Shown one piece after another: positions 46,238-54,748 of a stretch of 64,000 bases of DNA (positions are counted from its first letter, which is position 1; the number at the start of each line of letters is the position of its first letter). The notes below the pieces were generated by a model. That model was not told where the DNA came from. It saw only the letters and a list, made by a program, of their open reading frames with translations, and made no database searches. The stretch is taken from positions 310,001-374,000 of the forward strand of contig NZ_JAUSQL010000001.1 of assembly GCF_030811095.1 (NCBI RefSeq), given 5' to 3'. This stretch comes from Trueperella abortisuis (GTDB lineage Bacteria; Actinomycetota; Actinomycetes; Actinomycetales; Actinomycetaceae). Position numbers and translations under genes: made by a program.

Positions 46238-47752
46238 TTAGCGGCTCAGCCGGCCGCGTTTCTTCTTCCCGTTATCTTCGGCTATCACGCCTGGGAACTG
46301 GAGCCGGATGGTGAGTCCGCCGCCGGGGGTTTGGAGGGCCTGGGCGTCGCCGTCGTGAACCTCCATAATCGCGGCGACGATCGCCAGTCCGAGCCCGGAG
46401 CCGCCCGAGCCGCGTGACCGTGAGGTGTCGGTGCGGAAGAAGCGTTCGAAGATTCGCCCGGATTCAGGGGCGTCGATGCCGGGGCCGTGGTCGCGCACCT
46501 CCACGACGCCGACCTTGCCCTCCGCGTCCGTACCCACGGCGACCTCGACGGGGGTGCCCTCGCGGGTGTGGGTGATGACGTTGGACAGCAGGTTCGTGAT
46601 GACCTGCGTGACCTTCTCGGCGTCGGCGGTCACGACGACGGAGCAGGGCTCGTCGCCGGTGAGCCCGACGACCTTGGCGGGCCATTGCGGGGCGCGGACG
46701 TGGAAGTCGGTGACGGTGTTGAGCGCGATGGTGGCGAGGTCGACGTGCTGCATGTTGATCTGGCGGCGTTCATCGAGTCGGGCGAGCTGGAGGAGGTCTT
46801 CGACAAGGTGGGCCATGCGTTCGGACTCGGACTCGATGCGCGACATTGCCAGGTCCACTCCGCCCTCGGGTACCCCGCCGAGTCGGTAGAGCTCGGCGTA
46901 GCCGCGGATGGTGGCGAGTGGGGTGCGCAGTTCGTGGGAGGCGTCGGAGACGAATTGCCGCATGCGTTTCTCGGAGGCGACCTGGACCTCGAAGGATTCC
47001 TCCACGCGGGCGAGCATCTTGTTGATCGATTGGCCCAGGAGGGCCACTTCGGAGCCGTCCGTGCCGGTGGGTACGCGCACGGAGAGGTTGCGGGCGGCGA
47101 CCTCGTGGGTGGCGCGTTCGATGTCGCGCAGGCCGGTGAGCGACTGGTCGACGAGCAGGTAGGAGGCGAGCGCGCCGAGGATGAGGGTGATGAGCACGAG
47201 GGTGGCGAGGGCGCCGGCGAGGTTACGAACCGTGTCGTTGATCGGCTCGAGTGGCAGGCCGATGACGACCGACCCGACCGAGGTGAGGTTGGTGGGGGAG
47301 TAGTTGAGGTCCGTGGTGATGATGCGCCACTCTTGGCCGTCCCGCGTGGAGGGGACGGTGGAGGGCGCGGAGCTCTTCCGCTCGGCCAGCAGTTCGGGGT
47401 GGAGCGGGGTGCCGTTTTCTTCCTTGATCTGGGAGTTGACCACCGTCAGGTGCCCGAAGGGGGTGTTGGCCGCCGGGTCGGTGTAGGTGATGAAGAGATA
47501 GAAGTCGGAGGGCAGGAGCTGGTCTTGTGTGTCGTTGATGAGCTGGTCGATCGTGACGGTGGCGATGGTGCGGCCCGAGGAGCGCAGGTTGCGGTCAGTT
47601 TCGTCGATGAGTGAGCCGCGTAGCGTGACGGTGGCAAGCCAGGACACGGTCACCAGCACCACCGTCATGATGACGATGAACGCGAACACGATGCGCACGG
47701 AGAGGCTTCGGCGAACCTTCGGGGTCGGGCGCCTGTGGAAGGAGGTGCTCAT
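46238..47752 (-). CDS. Sensor histidine kinase (TrcS/MprB-like)
   Basis: 504 residues from ATG 47752, whose ATGA overlaps the regulator stop; the longer frame is a shadow. Two helices (VFAFIVIMTVVLVTVSWLAT and LVLITLILGALASYLLVDQS) enclose a 150-residue sensor domain; HAMP near LTGLRDIERATHEVAARNL; H-box FVSDASHELRTPLATIRGYA; N-box VITNLLSNVITH; G-boxes DHGPGIDAPE and GGSGLGLAIVAAIM. All catalytic motifs are present. Stimulus unknown. Confidence 0.93.
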   Translation of the reverse strand: MSTSFHRRPTPKVRRSLSVRIVFAFIVIMTVVLVTVSWLATVTLRGSLIDETDRNLRSSGRTIATVTIDQLINDTQDQLLPSDFYLFITYTDPAANTPFGHLTVVNSQIKEENGTPLHPELLAERKSSAPSTVPSTRDGQEWRIITTDLNYSPTNLTSVGSVVIGLPLEPINDTVRNLAGALATLVLITLILGALASYLLVDQSLTGLRDIERATHEVAARNLSVRVPTGTDGSEVALLGQSINKMLARVEESFEVQVASEKRMRQFVSDASHELRTPLATIRGYAELYRLGGVPEGGVDLAMSRIESESERMAHLVEDLLQLARLDERRQINMQHVDLATIALNTVTDFHVRAPQWPAKVVGLTGDEPCSVVVTADAEKVTQVITNLLSNVITHTREGTPVEVAVGTDAEGKVGVVEVRDHGPGIDAPESGRIFERFFRTDTSRSRGSGGSGLGLAIVAAIMEVHDGDAQALQTPGGGLTIRLQFPGVIAEDNGKKKRGRLSR

Positions 47753-48486
47753 TTGGCCCGGCGCAGCACGTAGCCGATCCCGCGCTTGGTGTGGATGAGC
47801 GGCTCGAGGGCGGCCGCCTCGTCGGGATCCGTGATCCCGAGCGCCTCGGGCGAGTCGATCTTGCGGCGCAGGTAGGAAATATAGGATTCGACGATCGAGG
47901 CCTCGCCCACCCAGTTGTAGTCCCACACGTGGTCGAGGATCTGGACTTTGGATACCACGCGTTCGGCGTTGATGAGCAGGTAGCGTAGCAGTTTGTATTC
48001 GGTGGGTGACAGGTCGACGTCGTGACCCGCCCGGCGCACCTCGTAGGAGCTTTCGTCCATCTCCAGATCGTGGTAGCGAAGTATATCCGGGTTGGTGGCC
48101 TCGGGGCTGGTGCGGCGCAGGATCGCGTGGATGCGCGCCACCACCTCCTCCAGCGAGAAGGGCTTGGTGACGTAGTCGTCGCCGCCCACCTCCAGGCCGT
48201 GTACGCGGTCCTGCACGTCGTCCTTCGCGGTGAGGAAGAGGACCGGAAGCTCCGGTTCCTGCTCGCGCAGGTGGGTGAGCACCTCGAAGCCGTCCATGTC
48301 CGGGAGCATGATGTCGAGCACGACGATGTCGGCCAGGAAGGTCCTTTCCACCTTGAGCGCCTCCGCGCCGTTCTCGGCGGTGGCCACGTCGAATCCCGCG
48401 AAACGTAACGAGGCTGAGAGTAGCTCGCGGATCGTGGGTTCGTCGTCAACGACGAGGATCTTCGCCTCGGGTTTCTTCGATGCCAT
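47749..48486 (-). CDS. OmpR-family response regulator (TrcR-like)
   Basis: 245 residues; of the two adjacent Met codons ATG 48486 has AGAGG at a proper distance. Receiver: ILVVDDEPTIRELL acidic pocket, phosphoacceptor Asp in DIVVLDIMLPDMDG, switch LFLTAKDDVQDR, KPF. C-terminal winged helix (DLSPTEYKLLRYLLINAERV, YISYLRRKIDS). The LLSASLRFAGFDVATA start recalls TrcR of mycobacteria. Coupled to the kinase gene and 29 bases after the NYN gene. Confidence 0.94.
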   Translation of the reverse strand: MASKKPEAKILVVDDEPTIRELLSASLRFAGFDVATAENGAEALKVERTFLADIVVLDIMLPDMDGFEVLTHLREQEPELPVLFLTAKDDVQDRVHGLEVGGDDYVTKPFSLEEVVARIHAILRRTSPEATNPDILRYHDLEMDESSYEVRRAGHDVDLSPTEYKLLRYLLINAERVVSKVQILDHVWDYNWVGEASIVESYISYLRRKIDSPEALGITDPDEAAALEPLIHTKRGIGYVLRRAK

Positions 48487-48515
48487 GTCCATCCTCTTCT
48501 TTGCCTCGCTCCGTG

Positions 48516-49067
48516 TCAGATGAAGGCGAGCGGGTCGAATTCGTCGATGTCGATCGGGTAGATCCGGTTGAGCGTTTGGTTGAAGGCGCCTACGTCGTAC
48601 TCGAGGTCGATAATCTCTAGCCCCCGATCCTCCAGCTCGGCCAACTGCGCTGAGAGAAACTCGCGGAAACACATGATCGCCACCCGGTGGCCGGCGTCCA
48701 GCAGGTCGCTGACCTGGGGCAGATAGTCGACGTCGTGCGAGGCGATGATGATGTCCGCACCCGGGCGGTGGATCGCAATGGCCTCGAGCGTGCGTTGGAT
48801 GCCGGTGTCGACGATTTTGATGTGCGGATCCTCACTGGTGAGTAGGACCGGCTTCCAACCGATTGCGAGGAGGGCCTGAACGAAGGTGTATGCCGTGCGT
48901 TGGGAAGCGTTCATGTAGAACAGGCCGGTCGTCTCATCATCCTCGCTCCACGGGTTGTAGCGCAGCACGCGATCCCAGCGGGGACGCTCTTCCGGGTGCG
49001 GGGCGCGCTTGAGGATGTTGACGCCGAGGGTGGCGTCGATGTTTTCACCGTCGATCAGGGTATACAT
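48516..49067 (-). CDS. NYN-domain protein
   Basis: 183 residues. MYTLIDGENIDATLGV gives the first conserved Asp/Asn pair of the NYN (PIN-like) fold; GIQRTLEAIAIH, ADIIIASHDVDYLPQVSDL carries the second acidic cluster, then GHRVAIMCFREFLSAQL. Unlike the protein at 1810-2604 it has no long basic insert. Conserved family in Actinobacteria, likely an RNase. It is upstream of the two-component genes on the same strand and may be cotranscribed. Confidence 0.85.
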   Translation of the reverse strand: MYTLIDGENIDATLGVNILKRAPHPEERPRWDRVLRYNPWSEDDETTGLFYMNASQRTAYTFVQALLAIGWKPVLLTSEDPHIKIVDTGIQRTLEAIAIHRPGADIIIASHDVDYLPQVSDLLDAGHRVAIMCFREFLSAQLAELEDRGLEIIDLEYDVGAFNQTLNRIYPIDIDEFDPLAFI

Positions 49068-49089
49068 GGGTCTATGCTATCGCGGATTG

Positions 49090-49129
49090 ACGCGGCGAGG
49101 TGGCCCCTGGCGGGGCCACCTCGCCGCGT
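49090..49129. terminator. Terminator after pspA
   Basis: Perfect 18-base arms (49090-49107, ACGCGGCGAGGTGGCCCC; complement 49112-49129) with a 4-base loop, between the PspA gene end and the NYN start. Very stable; no T tract. Confidence 0.75.
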
Positions 49130-49189
49130 ATCGCGCTCGGCTGAGACAACCGCGGCGCGGTGCGCCGCCGGCGTGCTCAGCGGAACTGT

Positions 49190-49951
49190 TTAGTAGTCGG
49201 TGAATTCCTTGCCCTCGATCACCTTGGGAGCCTCGCCGGCCTGGAGGGCGGCAAGGCGGGCGGCGACTTCGCTGGAGGTTTCCGATTCCTCCAGCTCGGC
49301 GAACTGGGCGTCGAGCGAGGAGGCCGACAGCTCGGCGCGGCCAGCGGCGATGGCTTCCTCGCGGCGGACCTTGTCCTCGAAGCGGGACAGCTCCGAGGTG
49401 GGGTCGAGCACGTTAATGGAGGAGATGGCGTCTTGGACCTTGTTCTGGGCGGCGGCGGACTTTTGGCGGGCGACCAGCTGGTCGCGCTTGGACTTGAGTT
49501 CCTCGAGCTTTGCGCGCATGACGTTGAGGCCGTCCTTGAGCTTGGCCACCACTTCCTGCTGGGAGCGGATCATCGGCTCGGCCTCGCGGGCCTCGCCCTC
49601 GTGGCGGATCTGGCGCTCGAGGGCGACCTTGGCGAGGTTGTCGAACTTCGCTGCGCCCTCCTCGTTGCCGGCCTCGCGCATCTCCTTGGCTTTCGTGACG
49701 GCGGCCTGTGCCTTCTGCCCCCACTCGCGGGCCGAGGTGATGTCCTCGTTGTAATCCGCCTCGGCTAGGCGCAGGTTGCCGATGGTGACGGCGACGGCGT
49801 CTTCCGCCTCAGCGATGGAGTTGGTGTAGTCGCGCACCATCTGGTCGAGCATCTTCTGCGGATCCTCGGCGCGGTCGATGAGCGCGTTGATGTTGGCCTT
49901 GGCCAACTGGGCCATGCGCCCAAGGATGGACTGCTTTTCTGCCATGGTCAT
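49190..49951 (-). CDS. PspA/IM30-family protein
   Basis: 253 residues, starting at ATG 49951 or 49945. Nearly all coiled coil, with the family start SILGRMAQLAKANINALIDR and AEDPQKMLDQMVRDY. In the family these proteins bind stressed membranes as oligomeric scaffolds. The ESCRT-III-like helices are complete. It lies 42 bases after the TPM gene and is probably cotranscribed, an association common in Actinobacteria. Confidence 0.93.
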   Translation of the reverse strand: MTMAEKQSILGRMAQLAKANINALIDRAEDPQKMLDQMVRDYTNSIAEAEDAVAVTIGNLRLAEADYNEDITSAREWGQKAQAAVTKAKEMREAGNEEGAAKFDNLAKVALERQIRHEGEAREAEPMIRSQQEVVAKLKDGLNVMRAKLEELKSKRDQLVARQKSAAAQNKVQDAISSINVLDPTSELSRFEDKVRREEAIAAGRAELSASSLDAQFAELEESETSSEVAARLAALQAGEAPKVIEGKEFTDY

Positions 49952-49993
49952 GTACCTTTCTCTTACCTGGTCAAAGTGTTGACATTGTTGAAA

Positions 49994-51904
49994 CTAGAAT
50001 CCGCGGCGTCCGCCCGTGGCACCGCCACCGAAGCCACCTCCGAAGCCTCCTCCGGAGCCGCCCTGGCGGCCACCGAAGCCATCGCCGCCGAAGCCGCCCA
50101 TGAGGATGCCGCGAGCCACCCCGGACAGAATCGAGCCGGCCAACGCTCCAGCGAAAGCGTCGTCACCGGAGGAGTAACCGCCCGATCCGTAGGGCCCGCC
50201 GCGATCCATCCGCTCCACGTCGGTCAACGCGGCCTGCTTGGCCCGATTTGCCGCCACCCGGGCCGCTTCCGCCAACTGAAGACGCTCCTGCGGATCCCCG
50301 CCGCGGGTGGCCCGCTGGTAGGAATCCCGAGCGTAGGCCAGCTGCTCGCGGGCCCCGCTACGGGCCGAGGCACGGTAGCGGGTGACGGTGGCCTCGGCGT
50401 CGTCGATCGCCCGACGCGCATACTGCAGCGCCTGGCTAACGTTGGCCTCCAGCTTCTTGCGGGTCTCCTCGGCCGCACGGAACGGTTCAAGGGCGAGGTC
50501 GATCTTGGTCTCGGTGTCGTGTAGCTCCTCGACGGCGCGGAACGGGTCCGCGTTCGCTCCAGATGCACGCTGGACCGCCTCCTGGGCCGTGGCCAGCAGC
50601 GGCCCCACCGTCGGATCGGTGGGGGCAAGTCGGAGGGCGTCGGCGATGTCGGAGGATAGCGACGCCACCCGCGTGCGCATCTCTTCCGACGCCGCCTCCA
50701 GCTGCTGGGGCGCGTTGAGCAGGGCCTGGGTGAGCTGGGAGGCCTGGTCGAGGGTGGCCTCCGCCATCCGCACATACGGCACCGCCCCGTTACGATCGCC
50801 GGCCGCGAGCTCGGCATCGGCGGACTGAAGCGACTGGCTCGTGGCCTCTAGCAGGTGCGTGACCTGGGCGGGGTAGGTGCGCAGGGTGGCCAGCGCGGAG
50901 GCCGGATAGTTGACCTCGAGGTTATCGACCGTGCGCGTGCCCAGCTCCAGGCGCTGGTCGATCTCCGCCATCCGGGTCCTAAACTCGGCCGTCTTAGCCT
51001 CCACGTGAGCGGCGAGGTTACGCAGCTTTGAGAACTCCTTCGTGTGGCTTTCGAGCGCCTCGCGCGCCGACGTGACCAGCTCCGTGATCTTCGCGCTCAG
51101 ATCCAGCTTCTCCTGCGGGGTCTCCGGGTCGGCGTCGTGAAGCTGGGAGTGAATCTGGAACGCCGCCGACGTCGCCTCGCGCGCCTTGTCGATCGTCTGC
51201 TGGAAGGACTGGGTCGCCTCGAGTCCAAACTCGGCGCGGGCGAACTCCAGTTCGGCGCTTGCGGCGCGGACCTCGTCGTCGATGGCAAGGAGTGCGGCGG
51301 AGGCCGTTTGGACCTGCTTGTCCGCGTCGGCCGCGGAGGCCTTGACCTTGCGCCGCTTGTTGAGGGCGAGCGCGCCGCCGGTGCCGAGTGCCGCCACGCC
51401 GATCCCGACCAACGGCCACGGGAACCCGCCTGAATCGTCTACCAGGTTGCCGCCGCGGGCCAGTGACGCCACGTTTTTCGCGAGGGTGGTCACGCCACGG
51501 TCCCACTCGCCCTTGCCGAAGAGCTCCATGACGTACGGGCTGAGCGACTTGTTGAGCACCGCCTCGGTGACGTCCGTATTGCTTGTCGAATGCCAGCCGA
51601 CCTCGCTGGTTTCCACCGAGATGACGATCACGCCGTCGTAGCGATCCATGCCCGACGTCTTGTGCGTCTGCGCCGCCCACTGCTGGGCGTCCATGCCGTC
51701 CAAATTGTTGACGGTCACCACCCATAGGTCATCGCCCGGGACCTCGGAGATCTGGGCGGCCGCCGCCGCGTCGTCGTCGACCACGCCCGCCAGGTCGGTG
51801 AATCGCGAGTCCAGTTCCTGGGGCGGTTCCGCGAACGCGGTGGTGGGAACGAGCACGGCTCCAAGTGCCATCAAGGCGGATGCAAGGACGTGCGGCTTTC
51901 TCAT
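49994..51904 (-). CDS. TPM-domain membrane protein with coiled coil and Gly-rich tail
   Basis: 636 residues. Signal peptide (HVLASALMALGAVLVPTTAF), TPM phosphatase-like domain (about 30-150: LDSRFTDLAGVVDDDAAAAA, DDLWVVTVNNLDGMDAQQWA), one helix (FPWPLVGIGVAALGTGGALA), a cytoplasmic 350-residue alpha-helical coiled part and a Gly/Phe-rich end (GGFGGDGFGG-type). TPM proteins partner photosystem or membrane-stress functions; together with PspA a membrane-integrity role is likely. Complete frame. Confidence 0.9.
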   Translation of the reverse strand: MRKPHVLASALMALGAVLVPTTAFAEPPQELDSRFTDLAGVVDDDAAAAAQISEVPGDDLWVVTVNNLDGMDAQQWAAQTHKTSGMDRYDGVIVISVETSEVGWHSTSNTDVTEAVLNKSLSPYVMELFGKGEWDRGVTTLAKNVASLARGGNLVDDSGGFPWPLVGIGVAALGTGGALALNKRRKVKASAADADKQVQTASAALLAIDDEVRAASAELEFARAEFGLEATQSFQQTIDKAREATSAAFQIHSQLHDADPETPQEKLDLSAKITELVTSAREALESHTKEFSKLRNLAAHVEAKTAEFRTRMAEIDQRLELGTRTVDNLEVNYPASALATLRTYPAQVTHLLEATSQSLQSADAELAAGDRNGAVPYVRMAEATLDQASQLTQALLNAPQQLEAASEEMRTRVASLSSDIADALRLAPTDPTVGPLLATAQEAVQRASGANADPFRAVEELHDTETKIDLALEPFRAAEETRKKLEANVSQALQYARRAIDDAEATVTRYRASARSGAREQLAYARDSYQRATRGGDPQERLQLAEAARVAANRAKQAALTDVERMDRGGPYGSGGYSSGDDAFAGALAGSILSGVARGILMGGFGGDGFGGRQGGSGGGFGGGFGGGATGGRRGF

Positions 51905-52119
51905 GGGGACCTCCCTGAACCTGCGCGTGTGTTGCGCAACACCACGGTATCAACTCCGGGTACCGGCGCGCGAGTGCGGGGACGGCGCTCACCTGCACGC
52001 CCGCCCCGAGGCTCCAGCCGCTGGCCGCAGTGATGCGTGCCAGAAAGGGCACAGGGAAAAGGGGCCGGGAAAGTGCCATAATAGATAGACGTAGTAATAA
52101 GCATGAAAGGGAACGCTAG

Positions 52120-52494
52120 GTGCCTAAAGGAAAGGTGAAGTTCTTCGACGAGAAGAAGGGCTTTGGTTTTATTGCCGGCGACGACGGGCAGGAGGTCTAC
52201 CTGCCCGAATCTTCGGTGCCGCTCGGCGTGCGCCTGCGTGCTGGAACGCGCGTTGAATACGGTATCGGCGATACGCGCCGCGGGCCGGCCGCGCTGCAGG
52301 TGTCGGTGATTGAGAAGCACAAGTCGCTGGCGGCGGCGAACCGTCGCTCGGCTGAGGACATGGTTCCACTCATCGAGGACCTGATTAAGATTCTCGATCA
52401 AGCTTCCAGTACGCTCCGTCGGGGCCGCTATCCGGAGGGCGGCACGCGCATTGCTCAGGCGCTGCGGGCTCTCGCTGAGGATTTTGATGTCTAA
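52120..52494 (+). CDS. Cold-shock-domain protein with C-terminal extension
   Basis: 124 residues from GTG 52120 (AAAGGGA upstream). Residues 1-65 are the cold-shock fold: GKVKFFDEKKGFGFIAGDDG with RNP1-like KGFGFI and, in place of RNP2, EVYLPES. A helical 60-residue extension (MVPLIEDLIKILDQASSTLR) is typical of the longer CspB form of Actinobacteria. Overlaps the next gene by 8 bases. Confidence 0.92.
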   Translation: MPKGKVKFFDEKKGFGFIAGDDGQEVYLPESSVPLGVRLRAGTRVEYGIGDTRRGPAALQVSVIEKHKSLAAANRRSAEDMVPLIEDLIKILDQASSTLRRGRYPEGGTRIAQALRALAEDFDV

Positions 52495-53275
52495 TCGTAT
52501 TAACCCCACCCAAAACGCAACCCGCGAAAAGACGCTCGCGCGCGCTGTGGACCAGGCTCGCGAAGCCCTCCTCGAGGTCACGCACGCATCCAACATCGGC
52601 GAGCACGCCGGCGTCGTCCAGGTGGCTGAACGCGTGGTCACCCACGCCTTCGTCTGCCTGCTACCCGGATACAGGGGCTGGTTCTGGACTGTCACGCTCT
52701 CGCGCGTGCCGAGGGCCCGGCGCGGCACGGTGGACGAAGTCGCCCTGCTGCCCGGCCCCGACGCGCTGCTCGCGCCTGAGTGGGTGCCGTGGGCGGACCG
52801 GCTACGCCCCGGCGACGTGAGCGGGACGGACCGGCTACCCTACAACCCGGACGACGCGAACCTCCAAGCCAATGACGCGCTGCTGGAGGAGGGCTTCGAG
52901 GCGACGGGCGTGGACGGCGACGAGCTTGCCGAGTTCGAGCTCGGCCTCGGCCGGGCGCGTGTGCTGTCGGACGAGGGGCGCCAAGAGGCCTTCAAGCGCT
53001 GGTATGAGGGCGAGGGCGGCCCACACAACCAGGCCACCCGCTCGGCGAAGGCGGCGTGCTCCACGTGCGGCTACCTGCTCCACATGGGGGGCTCGGCACG
53101 CCGGCTGTTCGGCGTGTGTGCCAACGAGTGGAGCGCCTACGACGGGCGAGTGGTCTCGCTCGACCACGGTTGCGGGGCACATTCGGAGACGGACACCCCA
53201 ACCCCGGAGAAACTGTGGGACCCCACGGATCCCGTGCTCGACGATAACGATCTGGACGTCTCCGCGAACGAGTAG
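52487..53275 (+). CDS. DUF3027 protein
   Basis: 262 residues from ATG 52487 (GAGG 6 bases away), overlapping the cold-shock gene. Contains the family block VVTHAFVCLLPGYRGWFWTV, APEWVPWADRLRPGD and a zinc-like region CSTCGYLLHMGGSARRLFGV with a further Cys in CANEWSAYDG and DHGCGAH. Conserved beside cspB in many Actinobacteria; function unknown. Confidence 0.9.
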   Translation: MSNRINPTQNATREKTLARAVDQAREALLEVTHASNIGEHAGVVQVAERVVTHAFVCLLPGYRGWFWTVTLSRVPRARRGTVDEVALLPGPDALLAPEWVPWADRLRPGDVSGTDRLPYNPDDANLQANDALLEEGFEATGVDGDELAEFELGLGRARVLSDEGRQEAFKRWYEGEGGPHNQATRSAKAACSTCGYLLHMGGSARRLFGVCANEWSAYDGRVVSLDHGCGAHSETDTPTPEKLWDPTDPVLDDNDLDVSANE

Positions 53276-53281
53276 CCCTCC

Positions 53282-54607
53282 ATGCACATCATTCAGGGCC
53301 GTGTGCGCGACTATGCCTGGGGCGCGCGGGATGTGATCCCGAAGTTCTTCGGTTTGCCCCCCGCCGACTTCCCCGTAGCCGAGCTGTGGCTCGGCGCGCA
53401 CGCCGGCGCCCCCGCCCGCTACGATGTGGGCCCGCACGCGAGCGCGCTCGCGGCTGAGGACGTGCGGTCTTCTCGCGGCGCGGCGGCCGGTAGCGATGCG
53501 GCGGTTCGCGCCGGCCAGGTCGGCGCTGAGCCCGCCGGCGCGGCGGCCGGCGGCCGGACCAACTCGCCCGCCAACCTCCGCGACTACATCGCCTGCGACC
53601 CGGAGGGCGCGCTGGGGCGAGATGTCATGCACCGCCACAAGGGTGAGCTTCCCTTCCTGCTCAAGCTCATCGCGCCCGCCCAGCCGCTGTCCTTGCAGGT
53701 GCACCCCTCGATGGAGCAGGCTCAGCGGGGCTTCGCGCGGGAGTCGGCTGAGGGGATCGCGCTGGACGCGCCGAATCGTTCCTACAGGGACGCCAGCCAC
53801 AAGCCGGAGCTGGTCTACGCCTTCACGCGTTTTGAGGCACTGGTCGGCTTCCGTTCCCCGCGCCGCATCATCGGCGTGCTCGAGGGGCTGGGCACCGAGC
53901 TCACCGACCGGCTGGCGGAGGCTATCCGTTGCGAGCCCAACGCGAACGGGGTGCGCGGTGCCTTCTCCTCTCTACTCTCTGCGGCGCGCCCCACCCCGCA
54001 AGCCGTGGCCGAGGTGGTGGCGGCGTGCCGTCGTCGTCCCGCGGAGGATTCCCCCTCCCCGCGCGCGGACGCGATCGTGGGCCGGCTGGCGGGCTACTTC
54101 CCGGACGACCCCGGCGTCGTCGCCTCGCTCCTGCTCAACCCCGTCACGCTGAATCCTGGCGAGGCGATGTTCACTCCGGCAGGCACCGTCCATGCCTACC
54201 TTTCCGGCTTCGGGCTGGAGATCATGGCGAACTCGGACAACGTGTTGCGCGCCGGCCTGACGTCGAAATACGTGGACGTGGACGAGTTGCTCGACGTCAT
54301 GGAGACCGTGGCCGCCCCGCCGATCCGCATCGCGCCCGAGCGGATCTCGCCGGTGCAGTCCACCTATTACGCCCCCGTCGACGACTTTGAGCTGTCCATC
54401 ATCAACCTGCGCGACGCCACCCGCCGCGTCAAGCTGCGCGGCGCCGGGCCGCGGATCCTCTTCTGCGTCGCGGGTGCGGCCGAGATCCGCACGGCCAGCG
54501 GCCAGTATTGCCTGATGAACACGGGGCAGGCGGTGTTTGTGCGTGCCGACGACGGCGCCATCCAGGCTCGCGGGGCCGGCCGCCTCGTCCAGGCGGACGC
54601 TCCGTAG
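53282..54607 (+). CDS. manA: Mannose-6-phosphate isomerase, class I
   Basis: 441 residues. Type I PMI cupin: RVRDYAWGARDVIPKFFG, VAELWLGAHAGAPAR, zinc ligands in SLQVHPSMEQAQRGF and SHKPELVYAF, AGTVHAYLSGFGLEIMANSD with the conserved His and Glu, then the arginine in LRAGLTSKYVDVDELL. Contains an Ala/Gly-rich insertion near residues 55-95 not usual in the family. Interconverts mannose-6-P and fructose-6-P. ATG begins 6 bases after the upstream stop. Confidence 0.95.
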   Translation: MHIIQGRVRDYAWGARDVIPKFFGLPPADFPVAELWLGAHAGAPARYDVGPHASALAAEDVRSSRGAAAGSDAAVRAGQVGAEPAGAAAGGRTNSPANLRDYIACDPEGALGRDVMHRHKGELPFLLKLIAPAQPLSLQVHPSMEQAQRGFARESAEGIALDAPNRSYRDASHKPELVYAFTRFEALVGFRSPRRIIGVLEGLGTELTDRLAEAIRCEPNANGVRGAFSSLLSAARPTPQAVAEVVAACRRRPAEDSPSPRADAIVGRLAGYFPDDPGVVASLLLNPVTLNPGEAMFTPAGTVHAYLSGFGLEIMANSDNVLRAGLTSKYVDVDELLDVMETVAAPPIRIAPERISPVQSTYYAPVDDFELSIINLRDATRRVKLRGAGPRILFCVAGAAEIRTASGQYCLMNTGQAVFVRADDGAIQARGAGRLVQADAP

Positions 54608-54709
54608 CGGAGGGCTGGCACCGGGCCGCGGCGTCCTGAACGCCTCAGTTGCCGGTTTCACAATGTGACCAAGACGTCCTCGAAAAGCTCCCATAGTGTG
54701 AGACGGAGT

Positions 54710-54748
54710 TTGCCCCGGTTTTTCCGCGGTGTAAAACTCACATAGGTG
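54710..54748 (+). promoter_or_regulatory. Promoter giving a possibly leaderless permease mRNA
   Basis: TTGCCC (54710-54715), 16 bases, TAAAAC (54732-54737). The expected start point, 7-9 bases downstream, coincides with the GTG 54746, which has no ribosome site, so the transcript could be leaderless. Inference from spacing only. Confidence 0.4.

Noticed and set aside
54608..54745. Purine riboswitch before the NCS2 permease
   Set aside because: None of the conserved junction elements is found, and the transcript may start at the GTG itself.
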